Below, piece by piece: positions 17,650 through 24,936 of a stretch of 38,149 nucleotides of DNA (its first letter is position 1; every line of letters starts with the position of its first letter). The DNA is from Lachnospiraceae bacterium (GTDB lineage Bacteria; Bacillota; Clostridia; Lachnospirales; Lachnospiraceae), in the NCBI GenBank assembly GCA_015056925.1, contig SVFJ01000023.1, forward strand, positions 1 to 38,149. Direction: 5' to 3'. The translations under genes and the position numbers were made by a program. The notes beneath the pieces were generated by a model. It did not search any database. It saw only the letters and a list, made by a program, of their open reading frames with translations, and was not told the DNA's origin.

Positions 17650-18672
17650 TTATCTTCTTCCGATTTCTTTATCAGAATCTGAAAGCTTGCTATTCTCTTT
17701 GATATAATCCACGATATCATCTACCTCAGTAAATGCAAGTCCTACATAGCTGTCTGCCGCACCATAGTAGATTGCAATTCTTCCTGACTCAGCATCATGA
17801 ATGGTTGCACACGGGAAGCATACATTCGGCACAAAGCCTCTTTCCTCATACCATTCTTCAGGAGTTAACAGGAAGTTCTCACAACGATACTTCACAATAG
17901 AAGGATTATCAATATCAAGAATTGCACCACCTATGCTGTATACCAAACCATTACAGGTTCCGCTTACACCATGATAGAATAACAGCCAGCCTTCACTCGT
18001 CTCAATTGGAGCTGCACCGCCGCCAATCTTTACAGACTCCCACCACGCACTACCACGTCCCATGACATGTCTATGCTTTCCCCAGTAGGTAAGGTCAGGA
18101 CTCTCACTTACGAAAATATCTCCAAATGGCGTATGACCGCTGTCAGAAGGTCTGGATAACATCATAAATTTATCGTTTATCTTTCTTGGGAACAAAACAG
18201 CATTTCTATTAAATGGAAGGAATGGATTCTCAATTCTGGTAAAGGTCTTGAAATCTGTTGTCTTAGCCATTCCAATTGCTGCACCATAGAAATCTCCACA
18301 CCATATGATATAGTAGGTATCCTCTACCTTCACAAGACGCGGGTCATAGGCATATACCGGCATAAACGGATTGCCGTCCTCATCTACGAAATTAATTTTG
18401 TTCTCCTCAAAATCCCAGTGAATCGCATCCTTGCTTCTTCCCATATAAATATACGGAACTCCATTTGTCTGCTCTCCACGGAACACTCCAATAAACTCAT
18501 CCTCATAAGGCATTACCGCACTATTGAAGATTCTCGCTACACCCTTTACCGGATTACGACCAATGATTGGATTCTCCTTGTAACGCCAAATAGGCGCTCC
18601 CATAATATTATCCGGTCTATCCTGCCAAGGCATATTAGGTACTGCCCGGCTTATTATCTTTACATTACTCAT
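17650..18672 (-). CDS. GH130 glycoside phosphorylase (beta-1,4-mannooligosaccharide type)
   Basis: A 340-residue cytoplasmic enzyme of glycoside hydrolase family 130, five-bladed beta-propeller phosphorylases that split beta-mannosides with phosphate to give mannose 1-phosphate. Family features seen are NPIIGRNPVKGVARIFNSAV, the catalytic Asp110 in VYAYDPRLVK, SRPSDSGHTPFGDIFVSESP, and GGGAAPIETSEGWLLFYHGV in the phosphate-binding region. Length and these motifs resemble subfamily 2 (mannooligosaccharide phosphorylases of the RaMP2 kind) more than subfamily 1, which is longer. It has no signal peptide, so it acts on sugars imported by the two permeases encoded directly upstream. It is the last gene of that operon, 29 bp after the second permease. 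Confidence 0.88.
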   Translation of the reverse strand: MSNVKIISRAVPNMPWQDRPDNIMGAPIWRYKENPIIGRNPVKGVARIFNSAVMPYEDEFIGVFRGEQTNGVPYIYMGRSKDAIHWDFEENKINFVDEDGNPFMPVYAYDPRLVKVEDTYYIIWCGDFYGAAIGMAKTTDFKTFTRIENPFLPFNRNAVLFPRKINDKFMMLSRPSDSGHTPFGDIFVSESPDLTYWGKHRHVMGRGSAWWESVKIGGGAAPIETSEGWLLFYHGVSGTCNGLVYSIGGAILDIDNPSIVKYRCENFLLTPEEWYEERGFVPNVCFPCATIHDAESGRIAIYYGAADSYVGLAFTEVDDIVDYIKENSKLSDSDKEIGRR

Positions 18673-18701
18673 TTCTATCTTCCTTTCTCTATCAAAAATC
18701 C

Positions 18702-19547
18702 TTAACCCTTCACTGCACCTGAAGTTAATCCACTATAAATCTGCTTCTGGAACAACAGGAATACAACTAAAGCGGGAATGAGACTGATAATTACTCCTGC
18801 ACAAATCAAATTGTACTTGCTACCAAGAGGGCCCACGAAGGTATATAACGATATTGCTACTGTTTTCAGCTCCGGTGAACTTAAATAAAGGCTTGCGTTA
18901 TAATACTCATTATAGGTACCTACACCTTTTAAAATCATTACCGTTACAACTGCCGGCTTTAGCAGCGGAAACAATATTTTAAAGAAAATCGTCATATAGG
19001 ATGCACCGTCAATATAGGCTGACTCATCTAACGAAACAGATATATTCTCAAAAAACTGAATAAAGATGTAGATTGCAATAACATCTGTTCCCATGGACAA
19101 GACAATATATCCAAGCAAGCTGTTAATCAGTCCCAGCTTATACATCAGCTGATAAGTCGATACCTGCATGGCAATACCCGGAAGCAATGTTGCAAATAGA
19201 AACAAGCTTCTAATCAAACCATTTCCCGGGAATTTGAATCTGTTTAACACATATGCCAGCATGGAGCCTATCATAACAGAGCCTGCTACTACAAATATAA
19301 GTATAATCGTAGAATTGATAAATGCTCTGCCCATATCTGCTTTCTGAAATGCCTCTATAAAGTTATCAAAATTGAACCAATTCTCAGGCATGGTCATGAC
19401 ACTGGTTGTCTGATACTCTTCCTCTGTCTTAAAGGCCGTAATTACGCATGACACAATTGGCAATACAGCAACGAAGGAAAAGAAAATCAATGAAGCATAC
19501 TGAATTACAATCCATGCATAATGCTTAATTTTTTGTATTGTAGACAT
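18702..19547 (-). CDS. Sugar ABC transporter permease, MalG type
   Basis: A 281-residue inner component of a carbohydrate importer (CUT1 class). Six hydrophobic segments are visible, starting with WIVIQYASLIFFSFVAVLPI. The cytoplasmic EAA loop that contacts the ATPase reads ESAYIDGASYMTIFFKILFP (about residues 172-191), followed by LLKPAVVTVMILKGVGTYNE. The C-terminal SGLTSGAVKG is typical for MalG-like permeases. It starts 2 bp after the stop of the MalF-type permease, so the two are translationally coupled and form the transmembrane heterodimer. No ATPase gene lies in the operon. Confidence 0.93.
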   Translation of the reverse strand: MSTIQKIKHYAWIVIQYASLIFFSFVAVLPIVSCVITAFKTEEEYQTTSVMTMPENWFNFDNFIEAFQKADMGRAFINSTIILIFVVAGSVMIGSMLAYVLNRFKFPGNGLIRSLFLFATLLPGIAMQVSTYQLMYKLGLINSLLGYIVLSMGTDVIAIYIFIQFFENISVSLDESAYIDGASYMTIFFKILFPLLKPAVVTVMILKGVGTYNEYYNASLYLSSPELKTVAISLYTFVGPLGSKYNLICAGVIISLIPALVVFLLFQKQIYSGLTSGAVKG

Positions 19548-19549
19548 TA

Positions 19550-20539
19550 TTATCTCCTCCTTGCCTTGGCTTTTTCTCTCGCCATTCTTTTTTCACGTCT
19601 CTTGGCTGCATTCACATCATCATCCTCTGCATCTCTAAAGACATATTTGAAAAACAGCTTCTGCAATATCGTAGCAGCAAAAATAATCAACAATAATACA
19701 ATAGCCATCGCAGATGCCAGTCCAACCTTTTGACTTGTATGTGCTATCTCATGCATCTTTACAAAGTAGGTTGCTGTTCCATTTGCACCACCTGACATAA
19801 TAACAAACGGAGGCTCAAATGCGCTTAATGAACCTGTAATGGACATGATTAAATTTAACATAACAATTGTTTTAATGCTTGGCAGCATAATATATCTAAA
19901 CTGCTGCCATTTATTTGCACCGTCTAACATAGCTGCTTCATACAGCTCATTATCAACTGACATCATCGCACCAATAAACAGAACCATATTGTTACCAAAA
20001 TACTTCCACACACTGGTTCCAACCAATGAGATGTTATTAATGCTTGTATCCTTCAGCCAATACGGAAGATTTTCCAACTCAAAGCCTAACCACTGAAGAA
20101 CTGTATCGAATACAAATCCTCTCGTATAAAAGAACTTAAAAATAAATCCAATTGCAATACCGTTAATCAGATAAGGGAAAAACATGCATCCCTTAAAGAA
20201 ATTACCACCCTTTACCTTGAAGCTGAGTATTGCCGCAAGATACAATGCCAGAGCTAACTGGAAAACAGCACCGCACATATAATATAAGGACAACCTTAAT
20301 GCCTGAAAACAGTCATCCCTTTTAAATACATCAATATAATTCTTTAATCCTATAAATTCTCTCTCTCCTACATATTTCATCTTGTAGAAGCTAAACTTAA
20401 ACATTTCCGCAAATGGAAAGTATGTAAAGGTCAACAACAAAGCCAAAGGAATTGTCATGAATAAAACAATGATAATTGCCTGCTGTCCCTTTCTACTCTT
20501 AATCCACTTACTAAGCTTAAATGGAGCAGATAACCTCAT
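19550..20539 (-). CDS. Sugar ABC transporter permease, MalF type
   Basis: About 329 residues from the ATG at 20539 (MRLSAPFKLSKW), chosen because GGAGG precedes it by 9 bases. The reading frame extends further upstream into an intergenic hairpin, but that part is unlikely to be translated. The protein has six membrane segments, beginning IIIVLFMTIPLALLLTF, and an EAA loop at YEAAMLDGANKWQQFRYIML. The C-terminus is unusually basic and charged (KRREKRMAREKAKARRR). It is the partner of the MalG-type permease directly downstream, and forms the channel through which the sugar delivered by the upstream solute-binding lipoprotein passes. Confidence 0.92.
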   Translation of the reverse strand: MRLSAPFKLSKWIKSRKGQQAIIIVLFMTIPLALLLTFTYFPFAEMFKFSFYKMKYVGEREFIGLKNYIDVFKRDDCFQALRLSLYYMCGAVFQLALALYLAAILSFKVKGGNFFKGCMFFPYLINGIAIGFIFKFFYTRGFVFDTVLQWLGFELENLPYWLKDTSINNISLVGTSVWKYFGNNMVLFIGAMMSVDNELYEAAMLDGANKWQQFRYIMLPSIKTIVMLNLIMSITGSLSAFEPPFVIMSGGANGTATYFVKMHEIAHTSQKVGLASAMAIVLLLIIFAATILQKLFFKYVFRDAEDDDVNAAKRREKRMAREKAKARRR

Positions 20540-20584
20540 GCATCCATCCTCCCTTTCTTTCAAAGCTAAACTTTTGGTAAATCC

Positions 20585-20610
20585 AAGCCGGTGCAGGTTA
20601 ACACCGGCTT
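20585..20610 (-). other. Intercistronic hairpin between the solute-binding protein and permease genes
   Basis: A 9-bp GC-rich perfect stem (AAGCCGGTG at 20585-20593 with 20602-20610) without a T tract. Hairpins placed after solute-binding protein genes commonly stabilise the upstream mRNA and lower expression of downstream permeases. That role is inferred here. Confidence 0.7.
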
Positions 20611-20644
20611 GCTTTACAAGGTTTTTATGAGGTATATTCACAAA

Positions 20645-22048
20645 TTAATACTTAACTTCAATTCCTAATGAACTCTGTGCATCGTTCCACTTAGTAGTCC
20701 ACTCAGCCATAAGCTCGTCAAATGAACCGCCATTCGCTGCAATTTCAACGATTCTCTGAACCTTTAAGTCGCCACCTGCATTGAAGTTTAACTCAGATTC
20801 AGCATTCATCTCGTTCATAACATCCTCTTCACCAGCTAAAGATGTCTCGTTATTCACAATCTCAACACCGTCAAATACGAAAGATGTAGGTGCTGTCTTA
20901 GAGATAGGATATCCACCCTCTAAATCACACCAGCCTGACTCTTCTACCATCCACTTTACAAATACCATTGCTGCTGTCTGATTTGTCTCAGAAGCCTTTG
21001 CATTGATTGCATAAGAGTAATCAGGTCCTGCTGTTGCATACTGCTTACCATCAATTGTGATAGGGAATGGCATATATCCGATATCATCACCATTCTCGCC
21101 TGCTGCCTTCATCTGTGCTACAGCCCATGAACCAAGAACCATAGTTCCGATTTCACCACGGTTAATCATTCCCTTACAGCCTTCCCAGTCTGTTGTAGAA
21201 TAATCTTCCTCTGTTAATCCCATAGCAACTGCATCATATAAAATCTTATATAATGCATATGCGCCTGTTCCGTCACCATTATCTTTAAATGGCTCTGCTG
21301 TATATGCAAACTTCTGATTCAACCATGTTGTATCGCCGGTTGTAATGGCGCCAAGGAACGCATCCCACTGGCCGCCCATTGTCCATCCGGCTGCATAGTT
21401 AGTATAAAGAGGAATCGCATCTGTGTTGTCATTGATTAACTGTAATGCTGCAATAAACTCGTCCGGAGTCTTTGGTAACTCTGTCACACCTGCTGCCTCA
21501 AAAACTGCCTTATTGTAAAGAAGTCCCTGTGCATTTCCCATGTATCCGATACCGTAGCACATACCGTCATACTTCTGGTTATCAGCGAAGTTGATATACT
21601 GTGACATCTCTTCTACTGTTCCATAAGGAAGGAAATATGTAGATAAATCCTTTGCATCTACTGAAGGAATGAACATTACATCGCCCCAATCCTCTGTTGG
21701 CAAACGAAGAAGTGCTGTCTCTGCATAATCAGTAATTCCTTCTGTCTCAACTTCGATATTTGGATATACTTTATTAAATTCTGCAATCAAACTTGCCATT
21801 GTACCGTCTTCTTCACGGTCTGTCTTATGATGCATGAACTTAATCTTTGCAGTGAGGTCTGTGTACTCTTCTCCCAAATCAACCTCTGCATAAGTAGGTA
21901 CTGCTGTTTCAACTGTTTCTGTTGTTGTAACCTGCTCTTCTTCAACCTTAGTTGTATCAGTGTTTGTTGTTTCACTGTTACCACATGCAGTCAAAGACAT
22001 GGTCATAACTGCTGCCATTCCAAGTGCCATTGCTTTTCTTAATTTCAT
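20645..22048 (-). CDS. Extracellular sugar-binding lipoprotein of the ABC importer
   Basis: A 467-residue family-1 solute-binding protein. The signal peptide MKLRKAMALGMAAVMTMSLT leads to lipobox LTAC with Cys22 as lipid anchor, then a Thr/Glu-rich linker (25-58). The binding domain shows the usual segments GDVMFIPS, LLYNKAVFEAAGV, and RGEIGTMVLGSWAVAQMK. The ligand is probably a beta-mannoside or related oligosaccharide, inferred from the GH130 phosphorylase at the end of the operon. The first half of the neighbouring diguanylate cyclase is a close paralogue of this protein. The gene is first in the operon, with GGGAGG ahead of its ATG and a 398-bp AT-rich control region upstream. Confidence 0.93.
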   Translation of the reverse strand: MKLRKAMALGMAAVMTMSLTACGNSETTNTDTTKVEEEQVTTTETVETAVPTYAEVDLGEEYTDLTAKIKFMHHKTDREEDGTMASLIAEFNKVYPNIEVETEGITDYAETALLRLPTEDWGDVMFIPSVDAKDLSTYFLPYGTVEEMSQYINFADNQKYDGMCYGIGYMGNAQGLLYNKAVFEAAGVTELPKTPDEFIAALQLINDNTDAIPLYTNYAAGWTMGGQWDAFLGAITTGDTTWLNQKFAYTAEPFKDNGDGTGAYALYKILYDAVAMGLTEEDYSTTDWEGCKGMINRGEIGTMVLGSWAVAQMKAAGENGDDIGYMPFPITIDGKQYATAGPDYSYAINAKASETNQTAAMVFVKWMVEESGWCDLEGGYPISKTAPTSFVFDGVEIVNNETSLAGEEDVMNEMNAESELNFNAGGDLKVQRIVEIAANGGSFDELMAEWTTKWNDAQSSLGIEVKY

Positions 22049-22370
22049 TTCTAAAGCCTCCCGTTTTTAACTTATTTTAGCTTTAATTAGCTTGGTATTA
22101 ATCTACAGCAAAAGATTAATTTAGTCATCATTTATTGTTGCTGATTATATTCAATTCTTGCATTTTATCTCATTTTCCCCGTTCTACACAAAGTAAATGG
22201 CTTAATTTTGTGGTTAATTGCTAGTTAAAATAGCTAAAAACAGTTCGTTAAAATTAGTTTTTAATCAAGAAAATTAATTAACTTTAAATATTTTTTAGCC
22301 ATTTAATTAGCTTTTGATTAAAAATTGATATTTATTAAGTTTACATATGTGCACCGCCATATGCACAAAC
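22049..22370 (-). promoter_or_regulatory. AT-rich control region of the mannoside operon with repeated TTAATTAGC-type motifs
   Basis: About 320 bp without a gene. TTTAATTAGCTT occurs twice exactly (22082-22093 and 22302-22313). Variants such as TAGCTAAAAA, GGTTAATTGCTAG and AAATTAGTTTTTAATC cluster between 22201 and 22320. A TATAAT -10 box lies at 22149-22144 on the minus strand, but the matching -35 position (TGAGAT) is poor, as in activator-dependent promoters. The clustered motifs may be operator sites for a regulator encoded elsewhere. A CATATG-flanked near-palindrome sits at about 22343-22365. Confidence 0.5.
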
Positions 22371-22418
22371 AAAAAGCTGTGATATATGATGCCTATAAAA
22401 CACCTATATCACAGCTTT
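22371..22418 (-). terminator. Terminator after the small membrane protein of the toxin island
   Basis: AAAGCTGTGATAT (22373-22385) pairs with 22406-22418, with TTTTTG following on the minus strand. It closes the toxin island and insulates the mannoside operon. Confidence 0.82.
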
Positions 22419-22446
22419 GCTCTCTTATAATTCTTTATACGTTAAA

Positions 22447-22773
22447 TCACTGGTAAATATTAGATATCATATCAATCCATTGTCCGATATACCAAAATGC
22501 CCAAATCAAATATATCAACCAAAGATAATTCGTTGGCATGAAAAATATGTACACTAATTTCTGCTTAATGCTTCTTCCCCATCGGATAGCCAATACAATA
22601 TCTACTATAATAGCCGCTACAACGGACAACAGCAGAATTGCAGTCCCCAAGTCTAACAGTATATCTGACTCTACCCATAAATTGGTTAGTAAAAATTTTA
22701 CCACCACACCAAACAGTTGAATCATTAATGTAATTATGAATATTTTAATATAGTTTTTCATAGTTAAAATCAT
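22447..22773 (-). CDS. Small membrane protein, candidate immunity protein
   Basis: A 108-residue protein with three hydrophobic segments (IKIFIITLMIQLFGVVVKFL; LLDLGTAILLLSVVAAIIVDIVLA; TNYLWLIYLIWAFWYIGQW). I do not recognise it. Its ATG at 22773 overlaps the stop codon of the upstream orphan pretoxin fragment (TAATG), so translation is coupled. A second ATG lies 4 codons downstream. In polymorphic toxin loci, multi-pass membrane proteins in this position protect against pore-forming or membrane-active toxins, so an immunity role for a lost toxin tip is inferred. A terminator follows. Confidence 0.6.
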   Translation of the reverse strand: MILTMKNYIKIFIITLMIQLFGVVVKFLLTNLWVESDILLDLGTAILLLSVVAAIIVDIVLAIRWGRSIKQKLVYIFFMPTNYLWLIYLIWAFWYIGQWIDMISNIYQ

Positions 22774-23159
22774 TACCCCCGATTTCTTCCATCCATTTCT
22801 GCTATAAATTGATATAAAAATCCTGATGGCATATGTTTATTCATAGGATGTTTTAACTGTTTAGCGGTCAAAACATCATCAATTGAACTATCCCCATCTG
22901 CCATATCCATCTGCAACCATGATATTACACCATTTGGCAGACTTTGTACACCAAGATAGCGATACATATCCAATCCCTGACGCACACCAAATGTCTTTAC
23001 ACAATGAGTCAATGCCTGAAAGTTTGCAAGTATATACGGTGCTGCCTCTATTGCCCCTGCTGCAAACAACATAGTAAGAATCAAAGCACCTTCTAAATAC
23101 AAAGTACTCATCACACGGCTAAAATCTATATACGAGGATAACGCATGCGAAAAGTTCAT
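22773..23159 (-). CDS. Orphan pretoxin fragment, truncated duplicate of the large surface toxin
   Basis: A 128-residue frame whose first 116 or so residues are nearly identical to residues 1077-1192 of the large secreted protein encoded at 24937-28782 (shared HALSSYIDFSRVMSTLYLEG and KQLKHPMNKHMPS). It lacks signal peptide, stalk, CBM2 and vWA parts. DNA similarity continues 5' of the ATG to 23215, just after an in-frame stop, so this is a truncated insertion, not a short gene. After the shared part it diverges to GFLYQFIAEMDGRNRG and stops, too short for a toxin domain. It matches the orphan cassettes known downstream of polymorphic toxin genes, which serve as donors for tip exchange. Whether it is translated is uncertain. 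Confidence 0.7.
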   Translation of the reverse strand: MNFSHALSSYIDFSRVMSTLYLEGALILTMLFAAGAIEAAPYILANFQALTHCVKTFGVRQGLDMYRYLGVQSLPNGVISWLQMDMADGDSSIDDVLTAKQLKHPMNKHMPSGFLYQFIAEMDGRNRG

Positions 23160-23215
23160 ATCCGCTTCAGACAGTACCTTTCCACTAAAGAATCCGCTTT
23201 CTGTTCCGGCAGGAA
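22806..23215 (-). repeat. Direct repeat, copy 1 (orphan pretoxin segment)
   Basis: 410 bp matching 25201-25610 at a constant offset of 2395 bp without gaps. I count 13 differences, about 97% identity, so the duplication is recent. Confidence 0.9.
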
Positions 23216-23368
23216 ACTTAAGAATAGTTCACGTTCAACATGTGCTATTTATATTCTAGCACCAGATATACCAAGCCATACTTTTACAAAATTCTTAACC
23301 TTATACTATTAAATGTCATCCTCGGTTTTGAAGTGTACTTTACCATGCTACTCCACTTCTTTTTTAGT

Positions 23369-23402
23369 TAATGAGGTATCGTAAGCTAACGATACCTCAT
23401 TA
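23369..23402 (-). repeat. GGTATCGT hairpin, copy 1
   Basis: A 14-bp perfect stem (TAATGAGGTATCGT at 23369-23382 with 23389-23402). The core GGTATCGT-AGC-AACGATACC recurs at 24390-24413. It lies just after the stop of the 23409-24233 gene and has no T tract, so it is not a standard terminator. Confidence 0.8.
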
Positions 23403-23408
23403 TCCATT

Positions 23409-24233
23409 TTACACAAAAACGATTGGTTCACACATTAACTTTTTTGCTCCTAAATCCTGCAAGATATTATATGTTTTTTTGCTAATGATATAATATCTAC
23501 CTCCTGACGGAAATATCTCTAATGTACAATTAATATCCTTTAACTCCTCTTTCCACTCTAAAGGCATATAAAGCGGATGATTAAGAATATGAATCCCTTT
23601 CCATACAATCTTATTACACTGTGGACAACGCCTATATTCAATCCAGTTATTTATCTCCGCTAATGGTGGCAATGTACTTTCTGCATCTAATTGATATGCC
23701 AATATTTCTTTTTCCTGTTTATCATAGACTGGAAGCATTTTTAAGTTTGTCAATTGTTCTTTCTCAAACGCATCCTTCGCTTCTTTTGACACTATATCAC
23801 GATAATCATACGAACATGCTATAACCCTTTTTCCCATACTAGACTTTTTTATTTTGTAAAAGCCTATTTGTTTCTCACGAATATTAGACCCATTGCAACA
23901 ATGCGTGTATATCTCGTTTTCTTCATACAATGTCTCCACAAGGGTTCCGCACTTCAAAAAATAGTATTCCGCTTTTTCCATCTCGCTCTTCGTAAACTTA
24001 TGTTCATAGAACAGATTACCAGTTGCATACTCCTTATGCCTCTCATAAAATGCCACTACATCAGAATATTCTTCCGAATCAATCGGAATAAGAAATATAT
24101 CTTTAGCATTCTTAAGCTCATATTGTCTACAATGCTCCTTTAACTCATCTGCCTCTCTTTGTATATGCTCCGGTGCCTTGAAGGGATGTTCCATTGTACC
24201 TACATGCATAGAACATCTTATGTATGTTTTCAT
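23409..24233 (-). CDS. Unrecognised soluble protein, candidate immunity protein
   Basis: A 274-residue protein from the ATG at 24233 (MKTYIRCSMHVG), which has GGGGGG 8 bases upstream. It has no signal peptide or membrane segment. It has one clear zinc-type pair in YRRCPQCNKIVWKG (about residues 202-215) and an HCCNG segment near residue 108. The C-terminal part (SGGRYYIISKKTYNILQDLG) recalls double-CXXCG-type proteins from toxin-immunity loci, but this is a weak resemblance. It begins 2 bp after the stop of a frameshifted 45-codon gene and is bordered on both sides by the same GGTATCGT hairpin. Placement inside the toxin island suggests an immunity protein whose toxin partner has been lost or reduced. 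Confidence 0.55.
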   Translation of the reverse strand: MKTYIRCSMHVGTMEHPFKAPEHIQREADELKEHCRQYELKNAKDIFLIPIDSEEYSDVVAFYERHKEYATGNLFYEHKFTKSEMEKAEYYFLKCGTLVETLYEENEIYTHCCNGSNIREKQIGFYKIKKSSMGKRVIACSYDYRDIVSKEAKDAFEKEQLTNLKMLPVYDKQEKEILAYQLDAESTLPPLAEINNWIEYRRCPQCNKIVWKGIHILNHPLYMPLEWKEELKDINCTLEIFPSGGRYYIISKKTYNILQDLGAKKLMCEPIVFV

Positions 24234-24235
24234 AA

Positions 24236-24374
24236 TCACATCCCCCCTATCGCTTTTAGCCAATTATTTACTGCTTCCAACAATCTTGGATAATCTTCAT
24301 ATACTTTCTGCGTAGCTTCAATTACCTGTTGTAAATTATATTCTTTTCGTTTTATGCTTTTTCAAATCAACCAT
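24236..24374 (-). pseudogene. Frameshifted 45-codon small gene
   Basis: An ATG at 24374 with GAGGG 6 bases upstream opens MVDLKKHK and then runs out at TAA. Removing one A from an A run around 24347-24351 joins it to a frame reading KRKEYNLQQVIEATQKVYED and ending NNWLKAIGGM at a TGA at 24236-24238. The corrected product is 45 residues, helical and amphipathic. Its stop is 2 bp before the next ATG. I do not recognise it. It may be a decayed small toxin-island gene or the tail of an older toxin. A sequencing error in the A run would restore it. Confidence 0.6.
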
Positions 24375-24389
24375 CGTAATCCCTCAACA

Positions 24390-24413
24390 GGGTATCGTCA
24401 GCAAACGATACCC
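24390..24413 (-). repeat. GGTATCGT hairpin, copy 2
   Basis: GGGTATCGT (24390-24398) pairs with ACGATACCC (24405-24413), with the same core and nearly the same loop as the copy at 23369-23402. It lies 20 bp after the stop of the 24434-24934 gene, ahead of the small frameshifted gene. Confidence 0.8.
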
Positions 24414-24433
24414 CTTTGTTTAATCTGCACAAA

Positions 24434-24934
24434 TCATATCCCTTCAAGAATTCTCTCCAATTCCCTCTTACGTTCTCTCATCTCTTGAATAGGCTTTGCT
24501 TTTAATAAATTCTTATTTCCTTGACTAATAGACTCCAAAAACTCGTCTAAAGCTCGCTTTATTTCTGTACTAAATTCTATATATTCCACTCTTTCGCACC
24601 ACAGGACTCTATTTCCTTGCTCATGTATACAAGATATTATCAAGTCCACTTCTAACTTCATACGCAATGTTAATAGGTTACTTGACAATAACTGTATTTC
24701 ATATTCTTGTCCATCATATGTACAAATGGCACCTTCTGACAGTTTGTATAAAGCATACCAAATATCTTCTGTCCATTCTTCCCCCGGAAATAATTCTCTC
24801 TGCGGACAATACCCTACTGCTTGATGGTTTACAATAAGTTCTACTCCACCATAAATACTAATCCATTCTTTCATAAAGTCCACAGCTTTATAATCTTGAA
24901 TGTCATCCGTAATTCTAAAGTTAAGCTTTACCAT
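24434..24934 (-). CDS. Candidate immunity protein for the large surface toxin
   Basis: A 166-residue soluble protein without signal or membrane segments. I do not recognise the family. The N-terminal two thirds alternate beta-type segments with Trp-rich motifs (FPGEEWTEDIWYALYKLSEG); the last 45 residues form a charged helix (QEMRERKRELERILEG). It starts 2 bp after the stop codon of the toxin-like gene, so the two are translated as a pair. This toxin-then-immunity order with minimal gap is the standard arrangement in polymorphic toxin systems and is the main evidence for the role. A GGTATCGT hairpin follows its stop. Confidence 0.65.
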   Translation of the reverse strand: MVKLNFRITDDIQDYKAVDFMKEWISIYGGVELIVNHQAVGYCPQRELFPGEEWTEDIWYALYKLSEGAICTYDGQEYEIQLLSSNLLTLRMKLEVDLIISCIHEQGNRVLWCERVEYIEFSTEIKRALDEFLESISQGNKNLLKAKPIQEMRERKRELERILEGI

Positions 24935-24936
24935 GC

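Noticed and set aside
20540-20641. N-terminal extension of the MalF-type permease
   Set aside because: The frame is open but includes the GC-rich intercistronic hairpin, and the proper ribosome binding site is at the internal ATG at 20539.
22343-22365. CATATG-flanked near-palindrome resembling a CRP-type operator
   Set aside because: The arms do not match well and it lies next to the terminator, far from the -10 box. Not enough to call an operator.
23284-23346. 20-codon frame on the minus strand beginning MVKYTSKPRM
   Set aside because: It has a weak GGAG-type site but no recognisable product, and lies in decayed sequence between toxin cassettes. Too short to support.
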